Source of the DNA: Lewinellaceae bacterium
Lineage (GTDB): Bacteria > Bacteroidota > Bacteroidia > Chitinophagales > Saprospiraceae
NCBI GenBank assembly: GCA_020636325.1
Contig: JACJYC010000002.1
Coordinates: 62,001 to 126,000, forward strand
Length of the DNA stretch: 64,000 bases
Direction of reading: 5' to 3'
This document shows positions 41,716 to 49,900 of this stretch, in pieces (positions within the stretch are counted from its first letter, which is position 1; every line of letters starts with the position of its first letter). The position numbers and the translations under genes are program-made. The notes beneath the pieces are model-generated. The model searched no databases, was not told the origin of the DNA, and worked only from the letters and a program-made list of their open reading frames with translations.

Positions 41716-42327
41716 ATGCTTGCCAAGTTACAGCCTTTTTTTAATGAAAACCTCATCGAAGCGGGATGCGATGAAGCCGGCCGCGGGTGTCTGGCAGGTC
41801 CGGTATTTGCAGCTGCCGTGATTCTGCCCCGCGACTTTTCCCATCCGCTGATCAATGATTCGAAGAAATTGAGCGAACACCAGCGCGTCGAAGCCCGCGT
41901 TATCGTACAACAAGCCGCCATGGCCTGGGCAGTTGCTTTTCTGACACCCGAAGAGATCGACCACCACAATATCCTGCGAGCCTCCTTCCTGGCTATGCAC
42001 CGCGCCATTGACCAACTTGCCGTGCGGCCGGAATCCCTGCTCATCGACGGGAATCGGTTCATACCTTACCAGGACCTGCCATTCCATTGCATGATCAAGG
42101 GCGACGGGAAATATGCCTCCATTGCAGCCGCTTCCATCCTGGCCAAAACATTCAGGGATGAGTACATGACCGGGTTGTCCGCGGATTTTCCCCATTACGG
42201 CTGGGCGCAAAACAAAGGATACCCCACCGAAGTCCACCGGGAAGCAATACGCATCCACGGCCCCTGCATCCACCACCGACGTTCCTTCCGGTTGCTGCCC
42301 GACGCGGTCCAGGGTAATTTATTCTGA
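41716..42327 (+). CDS. rnhB: Ribonuclease HII
   Basis: 203 residues, the typical length. The catalytic acidic residues are in IEAGCDEAGRGCLAG (D19, E20) and in LLIDGN (about D112) and DGKYASIAAASILAKTFRDEYM. It degrades RNA in RNA-DNA hybrids and removes misincorporated ribonucleotides. The transcript start region is inside or just after the MITE-like insertion, so its expression may have been altered by it. A strong palindromic hairpin follows 62 bases after the stop. Confidence 0.95.
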   Translation: MLAKLQPFFNENLIEAGCDEAGRGCLAGPVFAAAVILPRDFSHPLINDSKKLSEHQRVEARVIVQQAAMAWAVAFLTPEEIDHHNILRASFLAMHRAIDQLAVRPESLLIDGNRFIPYQDLPFHCMIKGDGKYASIAAASILAKTFRDEYMTGLSADFPHYGWAQNKGYPTEVHREAIRIHGPCIHHRRSFRLLPDAVQGNLF

Positions 42328-42388
42328 ATATCCGGAATTCCACACACCAAAACACGCAGGAGGCGCATCTCATCTAAAAAAGAAGTTT

Positions 42389-42430
42389 TATGACTTAATT
42401 TTTAGTTAAAAAACTTAAAACAAAGTCATA
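42389..42430 (+). terminator. 42-base near-perfect palindrome, likely rnhB terminator or operator
   Basis: Arms 42389-42407 and 42412-42430 pair at 16 of 19 positions, with a four-base AAAA loop. A run of six T follows at 42437-42442. This fits a Rho-independent terminator for rnhB. It also lies immediately before the -7 element (42447-42454) of the next operon and could act as an operator for it. Confidence 0.6.
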
Positions 42431-42446
42431 CTGATCTTTTTTGCCC

Positions 42447-42454
42447 TATATTTG
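42447..42454 (+). promoter_or_regulatory. -7 element of the TPR-blaI-blaR1-like operon
   Basis: TATATTTG matches TAnnTTTG exactly, 23 bases before the ATG at 42477. A TTG at the usual -33 distance was not seen. Confidence 0.5.
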
Positions 42455-42476
42455 TAACGGAAACTGGTATGAATTC

Positions 42477-43649
42477 ATGAGATTCAAAGTAATTCCCATC
42501 CTGATCACCGTGTTCTGGCTGGCTGCCGTTCAGGCTGAAAGCCAGGTCGGTTCGCCTGTTCTTGAAGAAAAATACCGGCAGGCCATGGCCCTTATGGCAG
42601 CATTTCAATTTGACCAGGCCCAGGCGCTGCTCAGCGATTGTTATCACCACGAGCCGTCCAATACGGATTACTTGCTGAAGATCGCCTATTGCAATGTGCA
42701 GACCGGCCGCTATCCCGACGCCAAACTGTTTTACGCCCAGGTATTGAAGCTGGATTCCCTGAATGCCGAAGCGCTGGGCGCACTGGGTAATATCGCAGAG
42801 CGCGAATCCAACTACGGAAAGGCCGCCGGGTATTACCAAAGGCTGATCCAAATGGATTCAACCAACGCCTTCTATTTCAAAAAGAACGGATTTGCAGCTC
42901 GCCGGAGGGGCCAGGCACTACCTGCGCTGGGATATTTTCTCAGGGCCAACGAACTGAACGACAAGGACATTGAGACCATAGATCAGCTCACGGATATCTA
43001 CCTGGCCTTGAACCAGCTGGATTATGCCGGTCAGATCCTGACAAAAGGCCTGCAACTCGACCCCCGAAACCTGAAACTCCTATACAACAAGGCCACCCTG
43101 GAAAACAAGCTGAAAAACTACGACCTCGTAGCTGCCGCTGTAGAAGCTGCCATGGAACAGGGTGATACCAGCGACTATTTCCAGATGCTGCTTGGGGTAG
43201 CCTATTTGCACCTGGACAGCCTTGACCGGGCAGTTTTTCACCTGAAGGCCATTTGTGACCGGGAGGCGGATTCGGAATACACCCACCATTTCCTGGGGCT
43301 TGCCTACCGTCAGCAAGGTCAAATTGATGAAGCGGCACTGGAGTTTGAAAAGGCCATTGAAATGGGTATTTCGGATAAAATGCCGGATTTCCACGCAGAC
43401 CTCGCAGCCATCCTGGAAAACCGGAATCAGCGCAAAGCCGCTATCGCCCATTTCCAGGCTGCCTACGATTTTGACCCCAGGCCGGAATTCCTTTTCCACC
43501 TGGCGCGCAATGCCGATCATTATTACAAGGATAAAAAGATCGCGCTCCGGCAATACGAACAATACCTGGCCACCGGCCACCAGGCATACCGGGAGGTCGC
43601 AGCCGAAAGGGTACGACTCCTGAAAGAACAACAATTTTTCTCAAAATAA
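42477..43649 (+). CDS. TPR-repeat protein, exported
   Basis: 390 residues from ATG 42477 (MRFKVIPILITVFWLAAVQAES, signal peptide). The TTG at 42441 is rejected because it lies at the -7 element. Repeated TPR units fill the protein (KAAGYYQRLIQMDSTNAFYFK; ALPALGYFLRANELNDKD; AGQILTKGLQLDPRNLKLLYNKATLE; AVFHLKAICDREADSEYTHHFLGLAYRQQG; QIDEAALEFEKAIEMG). It precedes blaI by seven bases and is probably the first gene of the operon. TPR proteins hold others together, so it may interact with the M56 sensor or an envelope complex. That is inference. Confidence 0.85.
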   Translation: MRFKVIPILITVFWLAAVQAESQVGSPVLEEKYRQAMALMAAFQFDQAQALLSDCYHHEPSNTDYLLKIAYCNVQTGRYPDAKLFYAQVLKLDSLNAEALGALGNIAERESNYGKAAGYYQRLIQMDSTNAFYFKKNGFAARRRGQALPALGYFLRANELNDKDIETIDQLTDIYLALNQLDYAGQILTKGLQLDPRNLKLLYNKATLENKLKNYDLVAAAVEAAMEQGDTSDYFQMLLGVAYLHLDSLDRAVFHLKAICDREADSEYTHHFLGLAYRQQGQIDEAALEFEKAIEMGISDKMPDFHADLAAILENRNQRKAAIAHFQAAYDFDPRPEFLFHLARNADHYYKDKKIALRQYEQYLATGHQAYREVAAERVRLLKEQQFFSK

Positions 43650-43656
43650 CGCAGAT

Positions 43657-44028
43657 ATGAAGCTCACGAGAGCAGAAGAAGACATCATGCAGATCATCTG
43701 GCAATTGGGGCCCTGCACCGTAAGCCAGATCCGGGATTTCATGGAGCAGAACCTGGGGCAGCCCAAACCGCCTCACAGTTCCATCTCCACCATCGTCCGG
43801 ATCCTGGAGGAAAAAGGCATCCTGGACCACAAGGCCTACGGGCGCACCTACGAATATTTCCCAAAGATCAGCAAGGGGGACTATTCACGGGATTCGCTGC
43901 AAAAACTGGTGACCGACTACTTTGACGGATCCATGAAAAGATTGGTCTCCTTCCTGGTGGAGGAAAAGGACCTGAGTCTTCGGGAATTGAACGACCTGAT
44001 CGACAAACTGGAGGACGACCGGCAGTAG
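43657..44028 (+). CDS. BlaI/MecI/CopY-family repressor
   Basis: 123 residues, the usual size. A winged-helix DNA-binding domain with LTRAEEDIMQIIWQLGPCTVSQIRDFM and SSISTIVRILEEKGILDHKAYGRTYEYFP, followed by a C-terminal dimerisation helix pair (YSRDSLQKLVTDYFDGSMKRLVSFLVEEKDLSLRELNDLIDKLE). In the classical systems it represses its target until the M56 protease partner triggers its cleavage. Here it precedes the M56 gene by 54 bases. The target operator is not known. The dyad at 42389-42430 is a candidate. Confidence 0.9.
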   Translation: MKLTRAEEDIMQIIWQLGPCTVSQIRDFMEQNLGQPKPPHSSISTIVRILEEKGILDHKAYGRTYEYFPKISKGDYSRDSLQKLVTDYFDGSMKRLVSFLVEEKDLSLRELNDLIDKLEDDRQ

Positions 44029-44060
44029 GGGCGCCCCTTGTGGTCGCCCCTACTGCCGGT
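44018..44060. repeat. 16-base perfect inverted repeat at blaI stop codon
   Basis: The 16-base arms at 44018-44033 and 44045-44060 are exact complements (core GGCAGTAGGGGCG/CGCCCCTACTGCC), with an 11-base loop. The TAG stop codon of the repressor gene lies inside the left arm. There is no T-run. It resembles REP-type palindromes known in many genomes. It may also form an RNA hairpin that sets the ratio of the two genes. Confidence 0.75.
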
Positions 44061-44082
44061 CTGTCCATAAAAAACGAATATC

Positions 44083-46251
44083 ATGCTCCTTTATCTGCTG
44101 AAAGTAAGTTGCTGCTGGCTGGGGTTTTATGGACTCTACTATTGCTGCCTGAGCAAGGAGACCTTTTTCCGGCTCAACCGGTACTACCTGCTGGGTACCC
44201 TGGCAGCGGGGTTGATCATCCCCTTGCTGACGCTCCCCTTTTCGATAGAATGGTTAGGTCATACCAAGCCCCCGCTTACCACGTCGATTGAAATCGGATC
44301 CCCGGGAATGATGCCCGAAGCCATGGTATTGCCCGACCTGCCCCAGGCCGGCGGTATAACCTGGAGCGCATGGTTGCTGACAGGCTATTGGTTGGGGGTT
44401 GCGATTGCTTTTTTGCGATTCTCAGCCGGCATGATCCGGTTGAGCCGGGTTTATATGCAAGGCACGAAAGAGCGAAAAGCGGGCTATTCCCTGGTTTTAA
44501 CCCGGGAAAATCACCTCCCGTTTTCCTTCGGAAAGGCCATCTTCAAATCCTGGTTGAGCCGGTTTTCTGAGGAAGAAGAAGAAAAAATACTGATCCATGA
44601 GATGGCCCATGTAAAGGGTCTGCACAGCCTGGACATCCTGGCGGTGGAGATCCTGGGCCTTTTTTTCTGGTTCAACCCGTTGATCTACCTCTACAGGCGC
44701 TCCATCAAAGTCACGCACGAATACATTGCCGACGCTGCCGTAACCAGCTTCGGACAAAAGAAACAATATGGCCATTTATTATTGCGGCAATCGTTGTCCG
44801 GACCCTCGGTTGCCCTGGCAAATCACTTCATTCATTCACAACTTAAAAAGAGAATCAATATGATGATGCAATTACCCTCGCCGGCAAAAGCCAGGTTGAA
44901 ATACCTGTTGGCGCTGCCCATATTCATTTCAGCATTGGGGCTGTTTGCCCAATCGGGCGAAAAAATACAGCTGGCTCCGCCCGTTCCCGATCAGCTCAAG
45001 GAGGTTGTGGTAGTGGGCTACCCGATCAATGATGATAAACCGCTTTATGTAATCGACGACAGGCTATCAAGCGAAGATCAATTAAATGAAATCTCGCCTT
45101 CGGCCATCGAAAGCGTAACCGTATTGAAGGGAGAAGAAGCCGCAAAGCAATTCGGCGATGCGGGCAAGAACGGCGTCATTATCATCATCACCAAGGAAAA
45201 AGCCGGTTACGAAGCCCCGCGGTTTCCGGGGTGTGAAGATCTGGATAAGCACACGGCCATCAAAAACGCGTGCGGATCAAAACGCATGCTGCAATATGTC
45301 GTCGACAACCTGAAGTACCCGGAAGCAGCCCAAAAAGCGGGCACCGAAGGCACGGTCTATGCCGCTGTCACCATCAGCGAAACGGGCAAAGTAAAAGATC
45401 CGAAGATCATCAAATCGCTGAGCCCGGAAATCGACCGGGAAGTCCTCCGCGTGATCGGTGAAATGCCGGATTGGATCCCGGCCCGCAAAAACGGCAAAGC
45501 GGTTACGGCGGAATCCGTTGTACCGATGTTCTTCAAACTGCCGACCACCGCAAAAGGCCCGGAAGAGATCTTCAAGGTCGTGGAGGAAATGCCGCGCTTC
45601 CCGGGTTGTGAAGATGCAGACACCCCGGCCGGGGAGCAAAAGCAATGCGCCGACCGGAAAATGCTGGAGTATATCTACACCAACATCAAGTACCCTGCTG
45701 AAGCCCGCAAACAATCGATCGAAGGCATTGTAGTCGCCGGTTTTGTGGTTGAAAAGGACGGAACGCTTTCCAATTTTGAAGTAAAAAGGGGCATCGGCGG
45801 CGGCTGCGACGAAGAGGTCGTCCGGGTGTTGAAGCAAATGAACGAAGACGGCATCCGCTGGATCCCCGGCGTACAACGCGGCCGCAAGGTCAGGGTGCAG
45901 TTCAATATGCCGATCCGGTTCATGCTGGACAACAAGGCCGAACAGGCTACTGAAAAACCGGCGCCCGAACTCAAGGCTGCCAAAGCGGCGCCCAGGCTTG
46001 AGCTGGAAGATTTTACGGTTTCACCCAACCCCACTTCAGGCCAGTTGGAAGTCCGTTTCCGCGGGCCGGCCCAGGATACCCGCCTGGTGGCGTACGACGC
46101 TGCCGGCCGCGTGGTTTACCAGGCCCAATGGCGCAATTTCGACGGCAGCTTCAATGAAACGATCGACCTGACCGATGCACCGGCAGGCGTACTTACCCTT
46201 GCCGTCATTCAACAGGATAAGGTGTATACGCACCAATTTGTCAAACAGTAA
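44083..46251 (+). CDS. M56 (BlaR1-like) protease fused to TonB-plug, two TonB_C and T9SS-like domains
   Basis: 722 residues. The membrane part (1-290) has four helices and a gluzincin-type zinc site, HEMAH (H172-H176) with the likely third ligand Glu in THEYIAD (about 213), as in BlaR1/MecR1. After the last helix (about 272-288) comes a TonB-dependent-receptor-plug-like segment (about 305-375), two TonB_C repeats (about 380-480 and 500-625, both opening with PRFPGCED), and a final T9SS-type sorting domain (FTVSPNPTSGQLEV ... GVLTLAVIQQDKVYTHQF). The last item is odd for an inner-membrane protein. It probably senses a periplasmic state and controls the repressor gene just upstream. A good terminator follows. 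Confidence 0.85.
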   Translation: MLLYLLKVSCCWLGFYGLYYCCLSKETFFRLNRYYLLGTLAAGLIIPLLTLPFSIEWLGHTKPPLTTSIEIGSPGMMPEAMVLPDLPQAGGITWSAWLLTGYWLGVAIAFLRFSAGMIRLSRVYMQGTKERKAGYSLVLTRENHLPFSFGKAIFKSWLSRFSEEEEEKILIHEMAHVKGLHSLDILAVEILGLFFWFNPLIYLYRRSIKVTHEYIADAAVTSFGQKKQYGHLLLRQSLSGPSVALANHFIHSQLKKRINMMMQLPSPAKARLKYLLALPIFISALGLFAQSGEKIQLAPPVPDQLKEVVVVGYPINDDKPLYVIDDRLSSEDQLNEISPSAIESVTVLKGEEAAKQFGDAGKNGVIIIITKEKAGYEAPRFPGCEDLDKHTAIKNACGSKRMLQYVVDNLKYPEAAQKAGTEGTVYAAVTISETGKVKDPKIIKSLSPEIDREVLRVIGEMPDWIPARKNGKAVTAESVVPMFFKLPTTAKGPEEIFKVVEEMPRFPGCEDADTPAGEQKQCADRKMLEYIYTNIKYPAEARKQSIEGIVVAGFVVEKDGTLSNFEVKRGIGGGCDEEVVRVLKQMNEDGIRWIPGVQRGRKVRVQFNMPIRFMLDNKAEQATEKPAPELKAAKAAPRLELEDFTVSPNPTSGQLEVRFRGPAQDTRLVAYDAAGRVVYQAQWRNFDGSFNETIDLTDAPAGVLTLAVIQQDKVYTHQFVKQ

Positions 46252-46271
46252 TTAATTGATCATCCGACTGT

Positions 46272-46312
46272 GGCGCTTCCGGTCCTTTTTTACCGGAGGC
46301 GCCTTTTGTTTT
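46272..46312 (+). terminator. Rho-independent terminator of the blaI-blaR1-like operon
   Basis: A 12-base stem (GGCGCTTCCGGT/ACCGGAGGCGCC, one mismatch) with an eight-base loop is followed by TTTTGTTTT, 21 bases after the stop codon. Confidence 0.85.
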
Positions 46313-46595
46313 CAGGTTAAATAATTAACCTATTGCACTCAATATCAGTTTAGTGTACAAAATATCCGATTTCATCACCAATCCATGCAAACGTTTGCAG
46401 AAAAATTATCATTTTCACATTTGATTGAAAATCAGTTATTTATATGAATTATCTCTTCAACGTTCGATGATAAAAATTGGAGGCTGCAAGTCCGGAGGTT
46501 GAATTTTCCTGGATTAACTTTTGAAATTTTTGATTTTCCGGATTTTAACAGGCAGGTTATCTTAGCGTCATAATCAATTGCAAATAAGCACGGTA
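46313..46595. other. AT-rich gene-free gap with two perfect palindromes
   Basis: AGGTTAA-ATAA-TTAACCT at 46314-46331 and TGCAAACGTTTGCA at 46386-46399 are exact palindromes. The second has the form of operators bound by LacI-family repressors such as PurR. The gap lies between the 3' ends of two convergent genes, where no promoter is needed. No ORF or RNA gene was recognised. Confidence 0.6.
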
Positions 46596-48110
46596 TTATA
46601 TGTAGCCCACTTCCTTATCCAAGGGATTGGGCATTTTTTTGGGGCTCACCTTAGGTAAAAGCTCCGTAAAGGGTACTCCGGCGCTGACAGCTTCCAGCCA
46701 GGTGGTTATGTGCAAACTGTCGCAAACGTACAGAAAGGCGTCTTTGGGAGCTGCTTTCATTTTTTGGGAATAAACCAGGCAAACAGCAGGCAAAGGCGAA
46801 CGGGCGGTAACAATTTCGGCTATCAGGTCCAGGAAGATCCGGTACCCGGCAGAATGTTCTTCCTTCAATTGGAGCTTGAGCAAAGCGGCAACCTTATCAA
46901 GATCGCCGGTTATGATATCTAAAATCATCTGGAGCGCGACCAACCCTTGCCGGAAGTGCAGCTCCAGGTTTTCTCCTACGTCCCTGGCCCGCATGATATA
47001 GAGTTGCGCTCTGCTGTATTTTTCAATGGCAATATTGAAGACAACCAGGTTCAGGTAAATAAGCCCGGCAATCCGGTCCTCCTCCTGGTTGTATTTCCGC
47101 AGGTGCCGGAGTATTGTTTTTTTAAAATCAGGGGGCAGGTTTTTGTACTGACTGGTATAAAGGATCATCTTCAACCGCAGGTACAGGAAGTGGTTGAAGT
47201 GGATCTGAAGGGCCGGCTGGCGTTCAACCAGATCAAGGGTTTCTGAAATCACATTTTCAACCTCTTCGTAATAGGCCTTCTCAAAGCAGTAATTGGCGTA
47301 GTTCCGCAAGGCGGACAGGTAAAGCAGGCCCATGTTTTCCTGAAATTCGGGATTTTTCCGAAACAGGATTATAGCCTGTTTCCGGTATTTCAGCTGAGCT
47401 TCGAGGTCGCCGAGGATCGAGTGAATGAAAATATAAATGGAAAAATAAGTCAACCTGGTCCGAACCGGCAAGGTCGCCAGGTCCACTTTGTCCAGGGTTT
47501 GCTGAAGAGACAAGGCGTACTCGACATCTTCTCTGGTATAACTGGAAGGCCGGCTTCTGGCGATATCCTGAATCCGGGTGACCATTTCCATATATCCCAG
47601 GTGCATTTGCATATGCTCCACGCTTTGGCGAATGGTCCGGAGGAAATCCGCCGTACCGGAAACGACCTGTTCCAGCCGGTGGTAGAAGATATAGATCTCC
47701 TTGTAGGCCACTTCGATGAGGTAAGTGAATTCCTGGTATTTCTCGCAAAGCTTGCGCACCTTGCCCAATTGCTGGGCCGCGTGATCCATCAATTGCTTGC
47801 TCAACAGGATGTCCACTTCTTCGAGCCCCAGGCGGATCTTGCTGAGCGCAGATTCCTTGAAATGCTCCGTCACCAGGCTTTTCATGAGCAGTTCGCTCAG
47901 CTGGATCTTGAGGACCTTGTATTGGCGGGCGGTTTTAGGGCCGAGCGCAGCTTTGATCTCGTTTTCGTCATAAGCTTTTTGCCCGTTGATCAGGTCAAAA
48001 ATATCCGACAGTACGGACTTGTCGGATGCGAAGTGTACCCGGAAAAAACGCTTTTCCGCAGGCGTCATGGCATGTATGAGCTGAAAGATATGATCCTGAG
48101 GCGTCCTCAT
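46596..48110 (-). CDS. Long alpha-helical protein of unknown function
   Basis: 504 residues from the ATG at 48110 (MRTPQDHIFQLIHAMTPAEKRFFRVHF). The frame extends upstream to 48137 but overlaps the ferritin gene and is rejected. It is almost entirely helical, with recurrent pairs of amphipathic helices (such as YRKQAIILFRKNPEFQENMGLLYLSALRNYANYCFEKAYYEEV) that read like irregular TPR or SEL1-type repeats. Conserved-looking N-terminal ALGPKTARQYKVLKIQLSELLMKSL may be a docking region. No signal peptide is seen, so it is cytoplasmic. It starts one base after the ferritin stop codon. The function is unknown. Confidence 0.6.
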   Translation of the reverse strand: MRTPQDHIFQLIHAMTPAEKRFFRVHFASDKSVLSDIFDLINGQKAYDENEIKAALGPKTARQYKVLKIQLSELLMKSLVTEHFKESALSKIRLGLEEVDILLSKQLMDHAAQQLGKVRKLCEKYQEFTYLIEVAYKEIYIFYHRLEQVVSGTADFLRTIRQSVEHMQMHLGYMEMVTRIQDIARSRPSSYTREDVEYALSLQQTLDKVDLATLPVRTRLTYFSIYIFIHSILGDLEAQLKYRKQAIILFRKNPEFQENMGLLYLSALRNYANYCFEKAYYEEVENVISETLDLVERQPALQIHFNHFLYLRLKMILYTSQYKNLPPDFKKTILRHLRKYNQEEDRIAGLIYLNLVVFNIAIEKYSRAQLYIMRARDVGENLELHFRQGLVALQMILDIITGDLDKVAALLKLQLKEEHSAGYRIFLDLIAEIVTARSPLPAVCLVYSQKMKAAPKDAFLYVCDSLHITTWLEAVSAGVPFTELLPKVSPKKMPNPLDKEVGYI

Positions 48111-48111
48111 G

Positions 48112-48642
48112 CTAGGTGGCGGCTCCTTGAGTTGCATCGGCCGCAGCCTGGGCCTGGTTGATCCGTTCTACCTCCTTGTCGATATAATAGAGACTTTGCG
48201 GGCCGTCCCCGATGAGTTTGATCCGGTCCAGGATGGTCCGCATCAGGGTTTCTTCTTCCCGTTGTTCATCGACGTACCATTGCAGGAACTGAAAAGTGGC
48301 GAGGTCCTTTTCCTCGCTCGCCAGTTCAACCAATTGATGGATGGACCGGGTGACCTTCTGCTCGTGTTCATAAACATTGTTGAACATAGCCTGTACGCTG
48401 TCGTAGAAATGAGGCGGTTCGGCTATGGCCGGCGTCAGGGGATGGCCGTCCAGTTCGAGAATATAGTTGAAGATCCTGAGCATATGCTGCCGCTCTTCCT
48501 CCGACTGGCGGCGCATGAACGCGGCGCACCCCTGCATGGCTTCCCGGTCGCACCAGGCCGCCATGGATAAATACAGGAAGGAAGCATACCCCTCCATCGC
48601 CATTTGTTCGTTCAGCGCCGATTCTATTTTTTTTGAAAGCAT
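48112..48642 (-). CDS. ftnA: Ferritin (non-haem type)
   Basis: 176 residues, typical of bacterial ferritin. The four-helix bundle ferroxidase ligands are present: Glu in NEQMAMEGYASFLYLSM (about E17), EEERQHMLRI (about E50 and H53), and the later Glu residues in EKDLATFQFLQWYVDEQREEE (about 91-130). It stores iron as ferrihydrite and protects against iron-driven damage. The gene is followed after one base by the helical-protein gene and preceded, 46 bases away, by the HD/Pycsar-like gene in the same direction. All three may share a transcript. Confidence 0.93.
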   Translation of the reverse strand: MLSKKIESALNEQMAMEGYASFLYLSMAAWCDREAMQGCAAFMRRQSEEERQHMLRIFNYILELDGHPLTPAIAEPPHFYDSVQAMFNNVYEHEQKVTRSIHQLVELASEEKDLATFQFLQWYVDEQREEETLMRTILDRIKLIGDGPQSLYYIDKEVERINQAQAAADATQGAAT

Positions 48643-48688
48643 ATCCTTTTCAATTTTTTTTATTCATGAATAATGGCAATAACCGGCG

Positions 48689-49900
48689 TTACCACAAGAT
48701 AAACGCCATCGCAAAACCAATCACCGCGATGATCAGGCCGTACATAAACACGGTGTAACACATGGCCAGGTACCGGTATTTTTTGGCCAGTACGACCCCC
48801 AGGTAATAGAGGTCCTTTGTCATGGATGTATAAAGAAAGTCGCTGTCCTTGATCAATTCCATCATGCCCCAGTGGAAATCTTCGATGCCCATTTTATAGA
48901 AATTCCCGAAAAACAGGAGGTTTGCGCGCTTGTTTTCAATGTCCTCGCGGGTGAAGCGGCCTTCGGTCACCTTGGGGCGGGTTGACAGGATGGCAAAAAC
49001 GAGCGCCGTCAGGCAAACCGCCAGCAGGATAGCCGTAGGCACCACCAGTTTGGGCATGGCGTCGAAGCGCGGCACCAGGTTGGAAATGACGATGGAAATA
49101 ATGATCGCATTGATACTCAGCATGATATTCGCCTTGTTGTCGGCAATGGAACTGAGGCTGATATGGGTCCGGTACGTGGTCCGGTACATGGTTTCCACGC
49201 CCCGGCCCAGGTTGATCTGCTTAAGGTCGATCTCGCTTGACGGGGTGTTCTTTTTCTTTTTTTTGCCGTCGGTTTTGTCGTTGGCCGGAGAAGGGCTGAG
49301 CCGGAGTTTCTGTTTCAGCAACTGCTGGACATGCTTTTCCTTTCGCTTGCCGAACAACTCCCGCGCTACGCCGGTATGGTATTGATGGTTGGCGATGAAG
49401 TTCAGTTCAAAATCAACCCATTCCTGTTCGGACATGATCTTCTTACGGGTCAGCGACAACTCTTGCCGGAGCTTGCCGCAACGATCCCAGTACCATTCGC
49501 TGCCGAGGTGGCTCAGGTCGGCATCGCAGACGATCTCTTCCAGCAGGCCGTTGGGCTTTTGCGGCAATTGGGTCGCCATGATGCATCCTGTTATTTCTGC
49601 AAGCTCCGCTTCCGGCAAGTCGTATTTTTTCAGGAATTCAACCGCGTATTCCGCACTTCGGTTTTCATGCCCGTCGGGGCCATTGTCATACCCGATGTCG
49701 TGAAACCAGCAGGCGATCTGAATGACTTCCCGCTCCTTTTCGGTCAATTCGTACCCATCTGAGATTTTGATCGCGGAATCCAGTACGTACCTGGTATGGG
49801 TCAGGTCATGATAAACATACTCACCGGAGATCTGTTTGTCAAAAAACGATACCACATAGGCTTCCACTGCTTGCAGCAACTGATCTGCTCCTGTTTCCAT
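48689..49900 (-). CDS. HD-domain protein with Pycsar-effector-type (PycTM/DUF5706) membrane domain
   Basis: 403 residues. The N-terminal HD domain is complete: YHDLTHT (H31, H35), CWFHDIGYD (H67, D68), GHENRS (H78) and the later Asp in CDADLSHLG (about 126-128), as in metal-dependent phosphohydrolases. A Lys-rich linker (about 200-220) leads to a membrane domain with HISLSSIADNKANIMLSINAIIISIVI (about 243-269) and further helices (about 283-305 and 378-402). This matches the Pycsar system effector family (formerly DUF5706). Known effectors of this type act in cyclic-pyrimidine anti-phage signalling. No cyclase of that type is adjacent, so the role may be housekeeping signalling. Confidence 0.82.
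   Translation of the reverse strand: METGADQLLQAVEAYVVSFFDKQISGEYVYHDLTHTRYVLDSAIKISDGYELTEKEREVIQIACWFHDIGYDNGPDGHENRSAEYAVEFLKKYDLPEAELAEITGCIMATQLPQKPNGLLEEIVCDADLSHLGSEWYWDRCGKLRQELSLTRKKIMSEQEWVDFELNFIANHQYHTGVARELFGKRKEKHVQQLLKQKLRLSPSPANDKTDGKKKKKNTPSSEIDLKQINLGRGVETMYRTTYRTHISLSSIADNKANIMLSINAIIISIVISNLVPRFDAMPKLVVPTAILLAVCLTALVFAILSTRPKVTEGRFTREDIENKRANLLFFGNFYKMGIEDFHWGMMELIKDSDFLYTSMTKDLYYLGVVLAKKYRYLAMCYTVFMYGLIIAVIGFAMAFILW

Noticed and set aside
48689..49900. Complete Pycsar defence system
   Set aside because: Only the effector-type protein is present. No pyrimidine cyclase is adjacent, and the adenylate cyclase at 2614 is 43 kb away with adenylate-type residues and a periplasmic sensor.
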